From assembly GCF_029240175.1 (NCBI RefSeq), contig NZ_JARBTM010000007.1:62001-126000 (forward strand): 64,000 nt of DNA, in the 5' to 3' direction. The notes beneath the pieces are model-generated. The model was not told where the DNA came from and made no database searches. It saw nothing but the letters and a program-made list of their open reading frames with translations. The DNA is from Anaerosolibacter sp. (lineage in GTDB: Bacteria > Bacillota > Clostridia > Peptostreptococcales > Thermotaleaceae). Shown here one piece after another: positions 8,529 through 16,516 of this stretch. Each line of letters begins with the position of its first letter. Position 1 is the first letter of the stretch. The position numbers and the translations under genes were made by a program.

Positions 8529-9020
8529 TTAGTGTAATACCTTTTTTAGGACTACCTTTTCAATTTTTCTCACGAATTTTGTCCAGGTAAGTTCTTGATT
8601 GCCTAAAGGGATGACCAGGATGGTGAATAGATCTAACCGATTACCTCCCAATACATCGGTAAATAATTGATCTCCGATAACAGCCGTGGTTTCGGGTGTG
8701 GTGCCCATAAGCTCCATGGCTTTATGGAATGCACTAACTCTAGGCTTTACAGCGCGATGGATTGCAGGAAGCTTTAACTCTTCATTAAACTTTACGACTC
8801 GATCCTCCGTATTGTTTGAAACCAAGCAGACCTTAAAGGCTTCCAATTCAAGATTACGAAGCCAGGTTTTTACCCGTTCACTGGCTGTTTTTTCTTCCCA
8901 CTCCACCAAAGTATTGTCTATATCTATGATGAAACCTTTGATGTTAAATTTCTTTAATTGCTCTAGATCTAGATGAAAGATTGAATCCACATATAACTTG
9001 GGTTTTAGTCTCTCTAGCAT
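8529..9020 (-). CDS. yqeG: YqeG family HAD-IIIA phosphatase
   Basis: Cytoplasmic HAD-superfamily phosphatase of the YqeG family. Motif I is DIDNTLVEW (DxDxT), motif II is VSNNT, motif III is the Lys of AVKPR, and motif IV is GDQLFTDVLGGN. At about 163 aa it is normal for the family; its substrate is unknown. I set the start at 9020 (MLERLKPKLYVDSI), which has GGGAGTGG upstream and is the usual N-terminus. The ORF-track start at 9083 adds 21 atypical residues. It lies downstream of the sigK 3' part but is separated from it by a terminator at 9165-9184. Confidence 0.88.
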   Translation of the reverse strand: MLERLKPKLYVDSIFHLDLEQLKKFNIKGFIIDIDNTLVEWEEKTASERVKTWLRNLELEAFKVCLVSNNTEDRVVKFNEELKLPAIHRAVKPRVSAFHKAMELMGTTPETTAVIGDQLFTDVLGGNRLDLFTILVIPLGNQELTWTKFVRKIEKVVLKKVLH

Positions 9021-9164
9021 GTTTTCCACTCCCGATATATATTTGTTGTTTGTATTATTATCTGTAGAATAATAGGTTTTCATTTATACATTATATATCC
9101 GAAAAGTGGCAGCAGTAATCAAAAATAGATTTGTAGTATTTATAGGACTCGCAAAAAACAACAA

Positions 9165-9184
9165 GCGGAGACGAAAGTCTCCGC
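9165..9184 (-). terminator. Terminator of the sigK 3' part
   Basis: A GCGGAGAC stem with a GAAA-type tetraloop, followed on the minus strand by TTGTTGTTTTTT. It closes the sigK unit. Confidence 0.88.
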
Positions 9185-9227
9185 TGCAATTGAACAATAA
9201 GTCATTTGATGAAAGAATCTTTTTTTA

Positions 9228-9545
9228 CTAATCTTCATCGTCCTCATCATCTATATCAATCTTTACATTGGCGTTAAATGCTTTACTAAGCTTCTTTATA
9301 GCCCTCTTTTCGATTCTGGATACATATGAGCGAGATATTCCCAACATTTTTGCGATCTCTCTCTGGGTTTTGCTTCCACCATTGGCTAGACCATATCTTA
9401 GCTCTAAAACAGTGCGCTCGCGATTTTTTAAAATTTTTGTCATCTTCTGATAAAGCTTCTTTACTTGGATCTTCAATTCCACCTCATCCAAGACTTCGTC
9501 AGCTTCAGTACCGAGAATATCAATGAGTGATATTTCATTGCCTTC
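9228..9545 (-). CDS. sigK: RNA polymerase sigma-K factor, 3' portion (SpoIIIC-like)
   Basis: Encodes the C-terminal part of SigK: the end of region 3 and region 4, with -35-recognition helix-turn-helix 'TQREIAKMLGISRSYVSRIEKRA' and an acidic tail (DIDDEDDED). The frame has no start of its own except a TTG at 9491. It is open from GAAGGCAATGAA at the element boundary, continuing as ISLIDILGTEADEVL, exactly where the 5' portion at 16 kb stops looking like SigK. After excision of the intervening 7005 bp, the 144 codons from the 5' part plus these 101 give a 245-aa pro-SigK (241 aa in Bacillus subtilis). It is a programmed gene fragment, not a pseudogene. Confidence 0.93.
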   Translation of the reverse strand, partial: EGNEISLIDILGTEADEVLDEVELKIQVKKLYQKMTKILKNRERTVLELRYGLANGGSKTQREIAKMLGISRSYVSRIEKRAIKKLSKAFNANVKIDIDDEDDED

Positions 9546-9546
9546 T
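9534..9546 (-). repeat. Attachment core of the skin element, sigK 3' side
   Basis: The 13-bp sequence AGAAGGCAATGAA (minus strand) is repeated exactly at 16539-16551 within sigK codons for E-G-N-E. Recombination between the two copies restores the reading frame. Upstream of this copy the frame is closed by TGA TAA, as expected for element DNA. Confidence 0.88.
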
Positions 9547-9626
9547 ACAGGTTATCAACGGGTATTTCCTTGGAAATAGTGAATTTTCAACATTTTATGC
9601 CTTTATTAGTTCTTTAAAGACATTTT

Positions 9627-10442
9627 TTACTCAACTGGCACTTCTATAGGTGACGAAAATTCTCTTTTTTTGTATAAAAAACCCATAGCAAACATGAAAA
9701 GGACTGTGCCTCCTGCCATATATGCCACGGCAAAGGATTCTGTATAGTAAAGAAGTACTGGAAATATCAAAGTTCCGAGAAGGTTGTACGTCACATGAAG
9801 CAAGATTGGCAGCCAAAGGTTATTGGACCACAGATAAATGACACCCAAGGCAATACCAAGAACAAAGGTATAGATGCCCTGCAGTGGATTGCCATGATAG
9901 ATGGCGAAAACGGCAGCTTGTATAACAATAGCGCCAGAGATAGGTAATTGTTTTTTAAGCTCATTCTGCACCAAGCCCCTAAACAATATTTCTTCAAAAA
10001 TAGGAATCAAAATAATGATGCATAGCATCCCTAAAAGTGTACTTAAACCAGCGTTTATGTTCTGGGACACTTCCTCATAGCTCTCAAATTTCTCATAGCT
10101 TAGCAGTACGAAACTGCTGGATACAGCAGCTAGCCCTATAGATGCTAACACCACATAGGGAGATTTCTCAAGGCCTTCTTTTCGAAACTTACATTTTTGA
10201 AGAAAACTTTCATCTTTCTTCCTTAAAAGCAGCACATAGATGGCTATAGAACATAGGGCTGCTGCTGCGATTCCAAAATAAATATCATGATTTAGCTTGT
10301 CTTGAATTTGTGGCTCTGTGAGGATTCCAATATACTTCATGGTATAACCAATTCCCATACTCAACCCTGCCCCTAATTGCAGGAAAAAATAGATTAGAGT
10401 ATATAACAATATATTACCTATCATTTTCAAATATTTTGTCAT
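9627..10442 (-). CDS. CPBP family intramembrane glutamic endopeptidase
   Basis: Membrane protease of the CAAX/Abi (CPBP) family, with about 8 hydrophobic segments. Motif 1 is EEILFRG near residue 150 (catalytic Glu pair and Arg). Motif 2 has a His in FAIYHGN near 185, and a further His lies in LLHVTYN near 215. Family members cleave membrane substrates or give bacteriocin self-immunity; no substrate can be named here. It lies inside the skin element, about 80 bp from the left attachment core. A short tail 'FSSPIEVPVE' ends the protein. Confidence 0.85.
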   Translation of the reverse strand: MTKYLKMIGNILLYTLIYFFLQLGAGLSMGIGYTMKYIGILTEPQIQDKLNHDIYFGIAAAALCSIAIYVLLLRKKDESFLQKCKFRKEGLEKSPYVVLASIGLAAVSSSFVLLSYEKFESYEEVSQNINAGLSTLLGMLCIIILIPIFEEILFRGLVQNELKKQLPISGAIVIQAAVFAIYHGNPLQGIYTFVLGIALGVIYLWSNNLWLPILLHVTYNLLGTLIFPVLLYYTESFAVAYMAGGTVLFMFAMGFLYKKREFSSPIEVPVE

Positions 10443-10570
10443 GTATGTCCTCCTAAATAAAGTGGTGAATGACCCCTAGGGTTTAATCATACACCATTTC
10501 AAATTCATTGTAAATTCAGAATGGATTTGCTTGCGGAACTGGCATGCCTGTTCCCTACGTTTGTTTTGAA
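10443..10570. other. Intergenic region with a REP-like palindrome
   Basis: This is the promoter side of the CPBP protease gene (GGAGG lies just before its ATG). An imperfect palindrome GGAACTGGCATGCCTGTTCC followed by CTAC (10535-10554) resembles the GGG...CCC-CTAC palindromes at 8455 and 26352. Confidence 0.4.
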
Positions 10571-10723
10571 CTATTCGGATTCCCTTTGAATCGCTTGGAT
10601 GATTTCTCTAGCTATGGCATAGCACTCATTGAGTATCCCATCGATTTGATCTTGTGTTAGGTTCTCTTGGACAATGATATGGATGGTACTCTGGCCGATT
10701 GTATGGGTTTGATCATATTCCAT
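10571..10723 (-). CDS. Small 50-aa protein of unknown function
   Basis: An ORF too short for the supplied track: it begins MEYDQTHTIGQSTIHIIVQ and ends IIQAIQRESE. A strong GGAGGGG ribosome-binding site lies about 8 nt before the ATG. The C-terminal half is a likely amphipathic helix (LTQDQIDGILNECYAIAREI). It lies between the SLH and CPBP genes in the skin element. I do not recognise the family. Confidence 0.55.
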   Translation of the reverse strand: MEYDQTHTIGQSTIHIIVQENLTQDQIDGILNECYAIAREIIQAIQRESE

Positions 10724-10787
10724 CTCTACACCCCTCCCCATACCATCCTTATGTGTTCACCAGTTTGTACTATGCAGGCTTCTTTTT

Positions 10788-10831
10788 ATAAATAAATCCT
10801 GGGTGTCATTTGACACCCAGGATTTATTTAT
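10788..10831. terminator. Bidirectional terminator after the SLH gene
   Basis: A perfect 21-bp inverted repeat (ATAAATAAATCCTGGGTGTCA) with a 2-nt spacer. It overlaps the stop of the SLH gene and has T-rich flanks on both strands. Confidence 0.8.
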
Positions 10832-12192
10832 AGAGCCATATGAAATATCTTTACTTGCATATATCGGTCACTGGAGTATACCAACCGGTTACCGTCAGAG
10901 AGTTCTCGATAGGTTATTTCAATTTTACCTGGCTTATTTTCGATATGATCCCAACTGGAGGAGAGCTTTCTTTCAATTTCTTGTATGATTTCCAGGGGTA
11001 TTTTGTTTATTTCCAGGGTATCTAATAACTGGCTAATTTGCTCATAGATTTCTTCATTGTCGGTATAGCTGTTGGCCAGAAGGTTTAATCTTATACCCCT
11101 TCCATCGTCAGATTGGATAAAGAGTTTTGATTCTTTTGGTACAAAATAGCCATTGGGCAGTTCTTTAAATGCTGTGATATCCATAGTTTTGGTTTGGTCT
11201 CGATGGAAAAGAGGTGTATAAATCGTTACATCTATTCCTTTATCACAGCGCAATTCTATTCTTCTGCCGTCATCTAATTCTACATTATAAGGATCATACA
11301 AAACAGGGGCATTGTAGGCTTCATGCCAGCTATCTTCGAGCTTCTGCTTTAGCTTCATCACAATGATTTCAGAAATCTTGTTTATTCTTAAGGTATCCAA
11401 TATCTCCGCCATATACCCATGAAGACTTTCCTTTTGGGCATATGGGTCCGTTGTAAGCTGGAGATGAAGCTTAGTGGCTTCATTCATTCGAATCAGTAGT
11501 TCTGTGTTAGATGGAATGAGATAGCCGTTCTCTAACATCTCAAAATCATTGCTGTAGTCATGGACGTACAGCCATCCATACTTCTTGCTCATATTTGCCA
11601 GCAATACCATGGCTTGTTCTCTTGTCGTGTTTTCATTGGGTGCTATCCGATTGTTTCCGATACCCTTCATAAATCCTTCCTGTGCCAAGAAAGATACCGC
11701 TTCTTTTGCCCATCTTGCGACCCAAAACATGTCAACAAAATCTGCTTTTTTATACAATTCAGTAGGAAGACCCATTGTATTTATTTGACGCCATAGAATC
11801 GTGGCAATTTCTTGACGGGTAATTTCTTTATTGGGTGCAAACTTACGATCGCTGACACCTTTGATAATACCCAGATTATATGCCCGACCAATGTTAGGAT
11901 TGGTCGTATCTGTAAAAGGATGGTCCATATCAATTTCTTCTGCTGATATATTCATGGCCTTTATGTAAACCGATAAAGCCAGTTCCGAAAATTCTTCCCT
12001 TGTAATAGGATTCTGATATTTTCCATCATCTAAAAGATCTTCTGTCAGCAGGCCATGTGAAGATAACATCAAAATACTTTCTTTAGCCCATTCCGAAGGA
12101 TTGGCTTGTCCCTCATAGCCATACCCAGTTACTACATGTATCATTAAAAAGCAGACCAAACAAATGATCCACTGCTTCTTCATTTTTAACAT
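10828..12192 (-). CDS. SLH-domain cell-surface protein
   Basis: Secreted protein with an N-terminal signal peptide (MKKQWIICLVCFLMIHVVTGYG). Three S-layer homology domains follow over about residues 30-215; the clearest repeat units are FTDTTNPNIGRAYNLGIIKG and APNENTTREQAMVLLANM. SLH domains normally anchor proteins to cell-wall polymers. The C-terminal half (about 220-450) holds two related segments with 'LLIRMNEATKLHLQL' / 'LFIQSDDGRGIRLNL' and 'ILDTLRINKISEIIV' / 'LLDTLEINKIPLEII', an internal duplication I cannot assign. The ATG at 12192 has GGGAGG 6 nt upstream. It is skin-element cargo. Confidence 0.82.
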   Translation of the reverse strand: MLKMKKQWIICLVCFLMIHVVTGYGYEGQANPSEWAKESILMLSSHGLLTEDLLDDGKYQNPITREEFSELALSVYIKAMNISAEEIDMDHPFTDTTNPNIGRAYNLGIIKGVSDRKFAPNKEITRQEIATILWRQINTMGLPTELYKKADFVDMFWVARWAKEAVSFLAQEGFMKGIGNNRIAPNENTTREQAMVLLANMSKKYGWLYVHDYSNDFEMLENGYLIPSNTELLIRMNEATKLHLQLTTDPYAQKESLHGYMAEILDTLRINKISEIIVMKLKQKLEDSWHEAYNAPVLYDPYNVELDDGRRIELRCDKGIDVTIYTPLFHRDQTKTMDITAFKELPNGYFVPKESKLFIQSDDGRGIRLNLLANSYTDNEEIYEQISQLLDTLEINKIPLEIIQEIERKLSSSWDHIENKPGKIEITYRELSDGNRLVYSSDRYMQVKIFHMAL

Positions 12193-12406
12193 TCTGTACC
12201 TCCCTTAAAAACGTCTTCTATATATAGACGAAGAAATTTCATTTTTGTTTCATGAAATCATGATTTTTTCCATATTTTTTCCTTTATTTCTTACCCTAGG
12301 GTATCTTGAAATAAACAATTGAAATATTTCCTCATATAGATTAGACTAAATCCATAGAATCATTACCTTATTATGGTAATGTTGACGAAGGAATGAAGGT
12401 GAAAAG
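12193..12406. other. Divergent promoter region in the skin element
   Basis: The region separates the SLH gene (minus) from the CapA-like gene (plus). It holds a perfect 12-bp palindrome TACCCTAGGGTA at 12292-12303, a candidate operator between the two starts, and an imperfect CGTCT...AGACG hairpin near 12212-12230. I did not find a -10/-35 pair that I would defend. Confidence 0.4.
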
Positions 12407-13705
12407 ATGAAAATGAGATGGATATCCATGCTTTTTTTATGTGTCATTCTGTTAAGCGCTTGTAATAATTCTATCCGTCCAAAAGCTGTTCCAGCTGCGA
12501 ATATGGGTGAGGATGCTTCGATAGATGAAATTTCTCATGAATCTGTAACATCGCCTAAGCCTATTGAGATTCAGATTACCGCCGTTGGTGATGTCATGGT
12601 TCATGGACCTCAGTTAAAAGCGCAGTATGATCGTATTTCCGGCCAGTTCGATTTCCACAACAATTTTCAATTCATTAAGCCTTATATCGAAAGTGCTGAC
12701 CTTGCCCTTCTCAACTTAGAGACAACCTTTGGGGGTGAAGAAAAGGGATACTCGAGTTTCCCGCGCTTCAATAGTCCTGACTCCTTGGCAGAAGCCCTTA
12801 AAACTGCAGGTTTTGATGTAGCTGTAACTGCCAACAACCATACAATTGATACGGGTATGGATGGTGTGGTTAGAACCTTGGAGGTACTACAGGCACAAGG
12901 CTTCAAAACGATAGGCACGAGAAAATCTGTGGAAGAAAGTAGGTTCTTAATTGAAGATGTTCAAGGCATCAAGGTTGGTATTACTGCCTATACTTATGAA
13001 ACACCTGCCTATGGCAAAAACAAAACCATCAATGCCCTTATCATGCCATCCGTACTGGAGCCTCTTATCAACTCATTTCGCTTTGATCGCTGGAAGGAGG
13101 ATCTATCTCAGATAAAGTCTACCATCGATGCCATGAGAGTCGCTGGTGCTGAAATCATTGTCTTCTACCTTCATTGGGGAGAAGAATTTCAGCGTAGCCC
13201 CAATCAATCTCAAAAACAGATTGCCCAAGATCTTAACGCCCATGGTGTCGATATCATTTTTGGAAGTCATCCCCACGTGCTGCAGCCCATAGAGTGGATA
13301 AAGCATCCTGACCATGATCACCAAACCCTGGTCGTGTATTCTCTTGGAAATTTTTTGTCTAATCAGAGATATGAAATCCTAAAAAATCGCTATACTGAAG
13401 ATGGTATGCTAGTTCACATCAAAATACAAAAGGATTTGGTCAGCAATGGGACTGTCATTTCCCATGTAGGATATCAACCCACATGGGTTCATAAATATGT
13501 CCGTGGAGGTAAGCGTATTTTCGAGATATTGCCATTACCCCAAGCATTGCAGAATCCACAAGTATTTCACCTGTCATCCAGCGACGCTCAGCATAGGGCG
13601 AAGCTTTCCTATCATAACACCACCAGTCTGCTGCAGCAGGAGCTTCCTGGATCTATGCCTTTTTCTGGGCCAAAAAGAAAAGTTCACAAAAATGATATAG
13701 AATAA
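12407..13705 (+). CDS. CapA family metallophosphatase-like lipoprotein
   Basis: Lipoprotein with signal and lipobox LLSAC (Cys near residue 19), then a CapA/PgsA-type domain of the calcineurin-like superfamily. Visible motifs are AVGDVMVHG (metal Asp), NLETTF, ANNHTIDTG, YLHWGEEF and GSHPHVLQP. CapA relatives take part in poly-gamma-glutamate synthesis, but no capB/capC lies nearby. A surface hydrolase role for the anchored protein is therefore as likely. The start ATG at 12407 follows GAAGGTG. It converges on a metallophosphoesterase gene and shares its terminator. Confidence 0.87.
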   Translation: MKMRWISMLFLCVILLSACNNSIRPKAVPAANMGEDASIDEISHESVTSPKPIEIQITAVGDVMVHGPQLKAQYDRISGQFDFHNNFQFIKPYIESADLALLNLETTFGGEEKGYSSFPRFNSPDSLAEALKTAGFDVAVTANNHTIDTGMDGVVRTLEVLQAQGFKTIGTRKSVEESRFLIEDVQGIKVGITAYTYETPAYGKNKTINALIMPSVLEPLINSFRFDRWKEDLSQIKSTIDAMRVAGAEIIVFYLHWGEEFQRSPNQSQKQIAQDLNAHGVDIIFGSHPHVLQPIEWIKHPDHDHQTLVVYSLGNFLSNQRYEILKNRYTEDGMLVHIKIQKDLVSNGTVISHVGYQPTWVHKYVRGGKRIFEILPLPQALQNPQVFHLSSSDAQHRAKLSYHNTTSLLQQELPGSMPFSGPKRKVHKNDIE

Positions 13706-13738
13706 GCCCCTCGTCTGAGGGGCTTATTCTATATCATT
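13691..13738. terminator. Shared bidirectional terminator containing both stop codons
   Basis: A perfect 22-bp inverted repeat with the loop GTCT. The plus-strand CapA-like gene ends (TAA) inside the left arm and the minus-strand metallophosphoesterase ends (TGA) inside the right arm. The core CCCCTC/GAGGGG is GC-rich with AT-rich outer arms, as expected for two-way termination. Confidence 0.85.
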
Positions 13739-14834
13739 GGGAAATTAGATCAATGGAGACAATTTCTGAGCTTGTAAAGATACGCATGGGCGGCCCCCAG
13801 AGGCCAGTACCTGACGTCGTATAAATATAGGCCGTGTCCAGCTCATAGAGTCCGTAGGAGTACTTAAATGCCAATGGAACCAATAGATTTAGGGGTAAAA
13901 TCTGACCGCTATGGGTATGTCCTGATAACTGAAGGCTAACACCCTTCTTTACAGCTTCAGGAAATCCCACTGGCTTATGGGACATTAAGATGATAGGCTG
14001 GTCATCTTGAATGTTTCTCATGGCTATCCCTAGATCTGGACCCGGCAGTGAAAAGCTTTTCGCTGTATCGTCTGGAATCCCAACAATATGGAGACCTTTA
14101 TCGATGGTAATCGTCTCATTGTTAAGTATATGAAAATTCGATTGATCGCAAAAATCATTAAAATGCTGGATACCGCCATAGTATTCATGATTGCCTGATA
14201 CCACATAAATGCCGTGCTTGCTTTTTAGTTGACGTAGGATTGGAGGAAACTCCTTTATTCTATCTAAATGATCGTCAATAACGTCACCTGTTATCAATAT
14301 GACATCTGGATTTTGCTGATTCACACGCTCAACCAAGGACTCGATCCATTCTTTTGATGTGAAGTGGTTAATATGAATATCTGATAGATGAATGATTCTA
14401 AAGCCTGACTGGCTTTGAGATAGTCTAGCCACTGGGATTTGAATCTCCTTTAACTTGGGTGGCTGCTTAACCTGAATGATCGCAAAGGCAATGGCGGCGA
14501 TGGACACCACTATGCTGGCATAGGTGAGGATTTTTCGATGCTCCGGTAAAAAAATAGAAAATATATCTTTTAACACAAAGATTGTGAAGGTAATAGAAAG
14601 CACGCCTAACCATATGTGCCCTCCATAGATGAGAAATTCTAGTCCGCTTCTACGCCGTAAGAACTCTCCTAGAAAAAAACTCAACCCTCCAATGGACATG
14701 AAAATCTTTATAAAAGCTTTGACAGTGCTTGTTAGGAAAATACTTCTTACAATACTCCAATAGATATAATAATGCAGCCCAAAGTACAAAGAAGATGCCA
14801 CAAAAATAAAAAAAGCCATCCGTAAAAACGTCAA
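13734..14834 (-). CDS. Membrane-anchored metallophosphoesterase (YkuE/YaeI-like)
   Basis: Calcineurin-like phosphoesterase on an N-terminal membrane domain of about four hydrophobic segments (residues 5-140). Catalytic motifs follow in order: LSDIHINHF, GDVIDDHL, SGNHEYYGG, MSHKP and LSGHTHSGQ. Relatives act on UDP-diacylglucosamine-type or other phosphoesters at the membrane; the substrate here is unknown. I prefer a TTG start at 14834, because GGGAGG lies 7 nt before it, whereas the ATG at 14849 overlaps that ribosome-binding site. It is skin-element cargo. Confidence 0.86.
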   Translation of the reverse strand: MTFLRMAFFIFVASSLYFGLHYYIYWSIVRSIFLTSTVKAFIKIFMSIGGLSFFLGEFLRRRSGLEFLIYGGHIWLGVLSITFTIFVLKDIFSIFLPEHRKILTYASIVVSIAAIAFAIIQVKQPPKLKEIQIPVARLSQSQSGFRIIHLSDIHINHFTSKEWIESLVERVNQQNPDVILITGDVIDDHLDRIKEFPPILRQLKSKHGIYVVSGNHEYYGGIQHFNDFCDQSNFHILNNETITIDKGLHIVGIPDDTAKSFSLPGPDLGIAMRNIQDDQPIILMSHKPVGFPEAVKKGVSLQLSGHTHSGQILPLNLLVPLAFKYSYGLYELDTAYIYTTSGTGLWGPPMRIFTSSEIVSIDLISQ

Positions 14835-14977
14835 AATGATTCCTCCCATAACTTATTGAACAAAAGTACTATCAATATTGAATATTGTAACAAACTTCGT
14901 TAAGGAAGACAATATCGCGCATATTGTAAGTATCTTTTTAATAAATATAGGTTAGCACTAGGCTTGAGGAGGGACAT

Positions 14978-16516
14978 ATGGAAAAGGTATGTATGTATTT
15001 AAGAAAATCCCGGGCAGATGTAGAGGCCGAGGCCCGTGGTGAAGGTGAAACCTTGAGCAAACATAAACAATATCTTTCCAAGTTTGCTCAGGAATATAAT
15101 CTAAATATCATAGATGTTAAGGAAGAGGTTGTTTCTGGTGAAAGCCTCATGCACAGGCCTGAGATGATTGCACTGCTTCATGAAGTAGAAGCTGGAGCGT
15201 ACGAAGCTGTATTATGTATGGACATGGACCGTTTGGGCAGAGGGAATATGCAGGAGCAGGGCCTAATTTTAGATACTTTTAAAAAATCAGCCACAAAGAT
15301 TATTACGCCTAGAAAAACATATGATCTTCACGATGAATTTGATGAGGAGTATAGCGAGTTTGAGGCTTTTATGGCACGTAAAGAACTTAAAATAATCAAT
15401 AGACGTCTACAGAGAGGCAGATTGCGTTCCATAGAAGAAGGCAATTACCTATCCCCTATCCCCCCATATGGGTATGATATTCATAATACGAATAATCACA
15501 GGAGTCTTATACCTAATGAGGAACAAACAAAGGTAGTCAAAATGATTTATGATTGGTACACCAGCTTAGGAATTGGCGGCAATAAAATCGCTGCACGTTT
15601 AAATGAGCTCAGGTATCCCACCAGTACAGGTAAGCCTTGGTCATCATCAGCGGTATTAAATATCTTAAAAAATCCCATTTATATTGGAAAAATCACCTGG
15701 AAAAAGAGAGAGATTAAAAAATCATTGACTGCTGAAAAAAAGAAGAATTCACGACTACGTGTAAGGGATGAGTGGTTGATTACTGAGGGTCAACATCCAC
15801 CGATCATCTCAGAAGAATTGTTCGAGAAGGCACAGCACGTTTTGAAAAATCGAAGCAATGTTCCTTTCACAGACAATCATCAGATAGTCAATCCCTTAGC
15901 AGGGTTAATCCGCTGCGGCATATGTGGAGCCTCTATGGTTCTCCGGACTTACAAAACAAAAGATTCACAACTAATGTGCTATCAGCATTGCAGCAACAAA
16001 AGCAGCAAGCTGCTATATGTAGAACATCGATTAACTGAGTCTTTAAAGCTTTGGCTATCAGAATACGCTGTCCAGTGGGATCAGATTCTTAACGTTCAAA
16101 ATCAACTTCAAACCAAAATTGATTTACATAATAATATTATGCAAACCATTGAAAGCAATCTTCGGGATTTACAAATCCAAAAGAACAATGTATATGACTT
16201 ATTTGAGAAAAACATCTATGACTTGGATACATTTAACAATCGGATAGGATATCTTAGCACGAAGATTCTTGAAATGGAAAAACTACTCACCGATACTCGA
16301 GTTAAATCCGCACAACTTAAGGATATTATACCTACTGCTTCATCTATGGAATTCAGTTCTCTTCTTGATATATATCATCTAGCGCAAACTCCTGAGAAAA
16401 AAAACAGATTCTTAAAATCTGTTATCAGCTATGGGGTCTATTTCAAAGAAAAACATCATCGCGACGATCAGTTCACATTGATTCTTTATCCAAAACTGCC
16501 CAATCATCAAGAATAG
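14978..16516 (+). CDS. spoIVCA: Large serine recombinase, SpoIVCA-like excisionase of the skin element
   Basis: Site-specific recombinase expected to excise the sigK element. The N-terminal resolvase domain has YLRKSR with the nucleophile at Ser11, followed by MDMDRLGRG near residue 80. A Recombinase domain (PPYGYDI...[13 protein letters not shown], about 160-260) and a zinc-ribbon (CGICGASM...CYQHC, about 310-340) follow, then a coiled coil (380-460). At 512 aa it is about SpoIVCA length. Its start has GAGGAGGG upstream. It lies beside the 5' sigK part, convergent with it, and ends 22 bp inside the attachment core. By analogy expression should be confined to the mother cell, but I could not identify its promoter. 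Confidence 0.92.
   Translation: MEKVCMYLRKSRADVEAEARGEGETLSKHKQYLSKFAQEYNLNIIDVKEEVVSGESLMHRPEMIALLHEVEAGAYEAVLCMDMDRLGRGNMQEQGLILDTFKKSATKIITPRKTYDLHDEFDEEYSEFEAFMARKELKIINRRLQRGRLRSIEEGNYLSPIPPYGYDIHNTNNHRSLIPNEEQTKVVKMIYDWYTSLGIGGNKIAARLNELRYPTSTGKPWSSSAVLNILKNPIYIGKITWKKREIKKSLTAEKKKNSRLRVRDEWLITEGQHPPIISEELFEKAQHVLKNRSNVPFTDNHQIVNPLAGLIRCGICGASMVLRTYKTKDSQLMCYQHCSNKSSKLLYVEHRLTESLKLWLSEYAVQWDQILNVQNQLQTKIDLHNNIMQTIESNLRDLQIQKNNVYDLFEKNIYDLDTFNNRIGYLSTKILEMEKLLTDTRVKSAQLKDIIPTASSMEFSSLLDIYHLAQTPEKKNRFLKSVISYGVYFKEKHHRDDQFTLILYPKLPNHQE

Noticed and set aside
12407-13705. Poly-gamma-glutamate capsule operon
   Set aside because: Only a CapA-like protein is present; no capB, capC or capD nearby.
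14850-14977. SigE-type promoter for the skin recombinase
   Set aside because: CATATTGT resembles a -10, but no -35 at the right distance could be defended.
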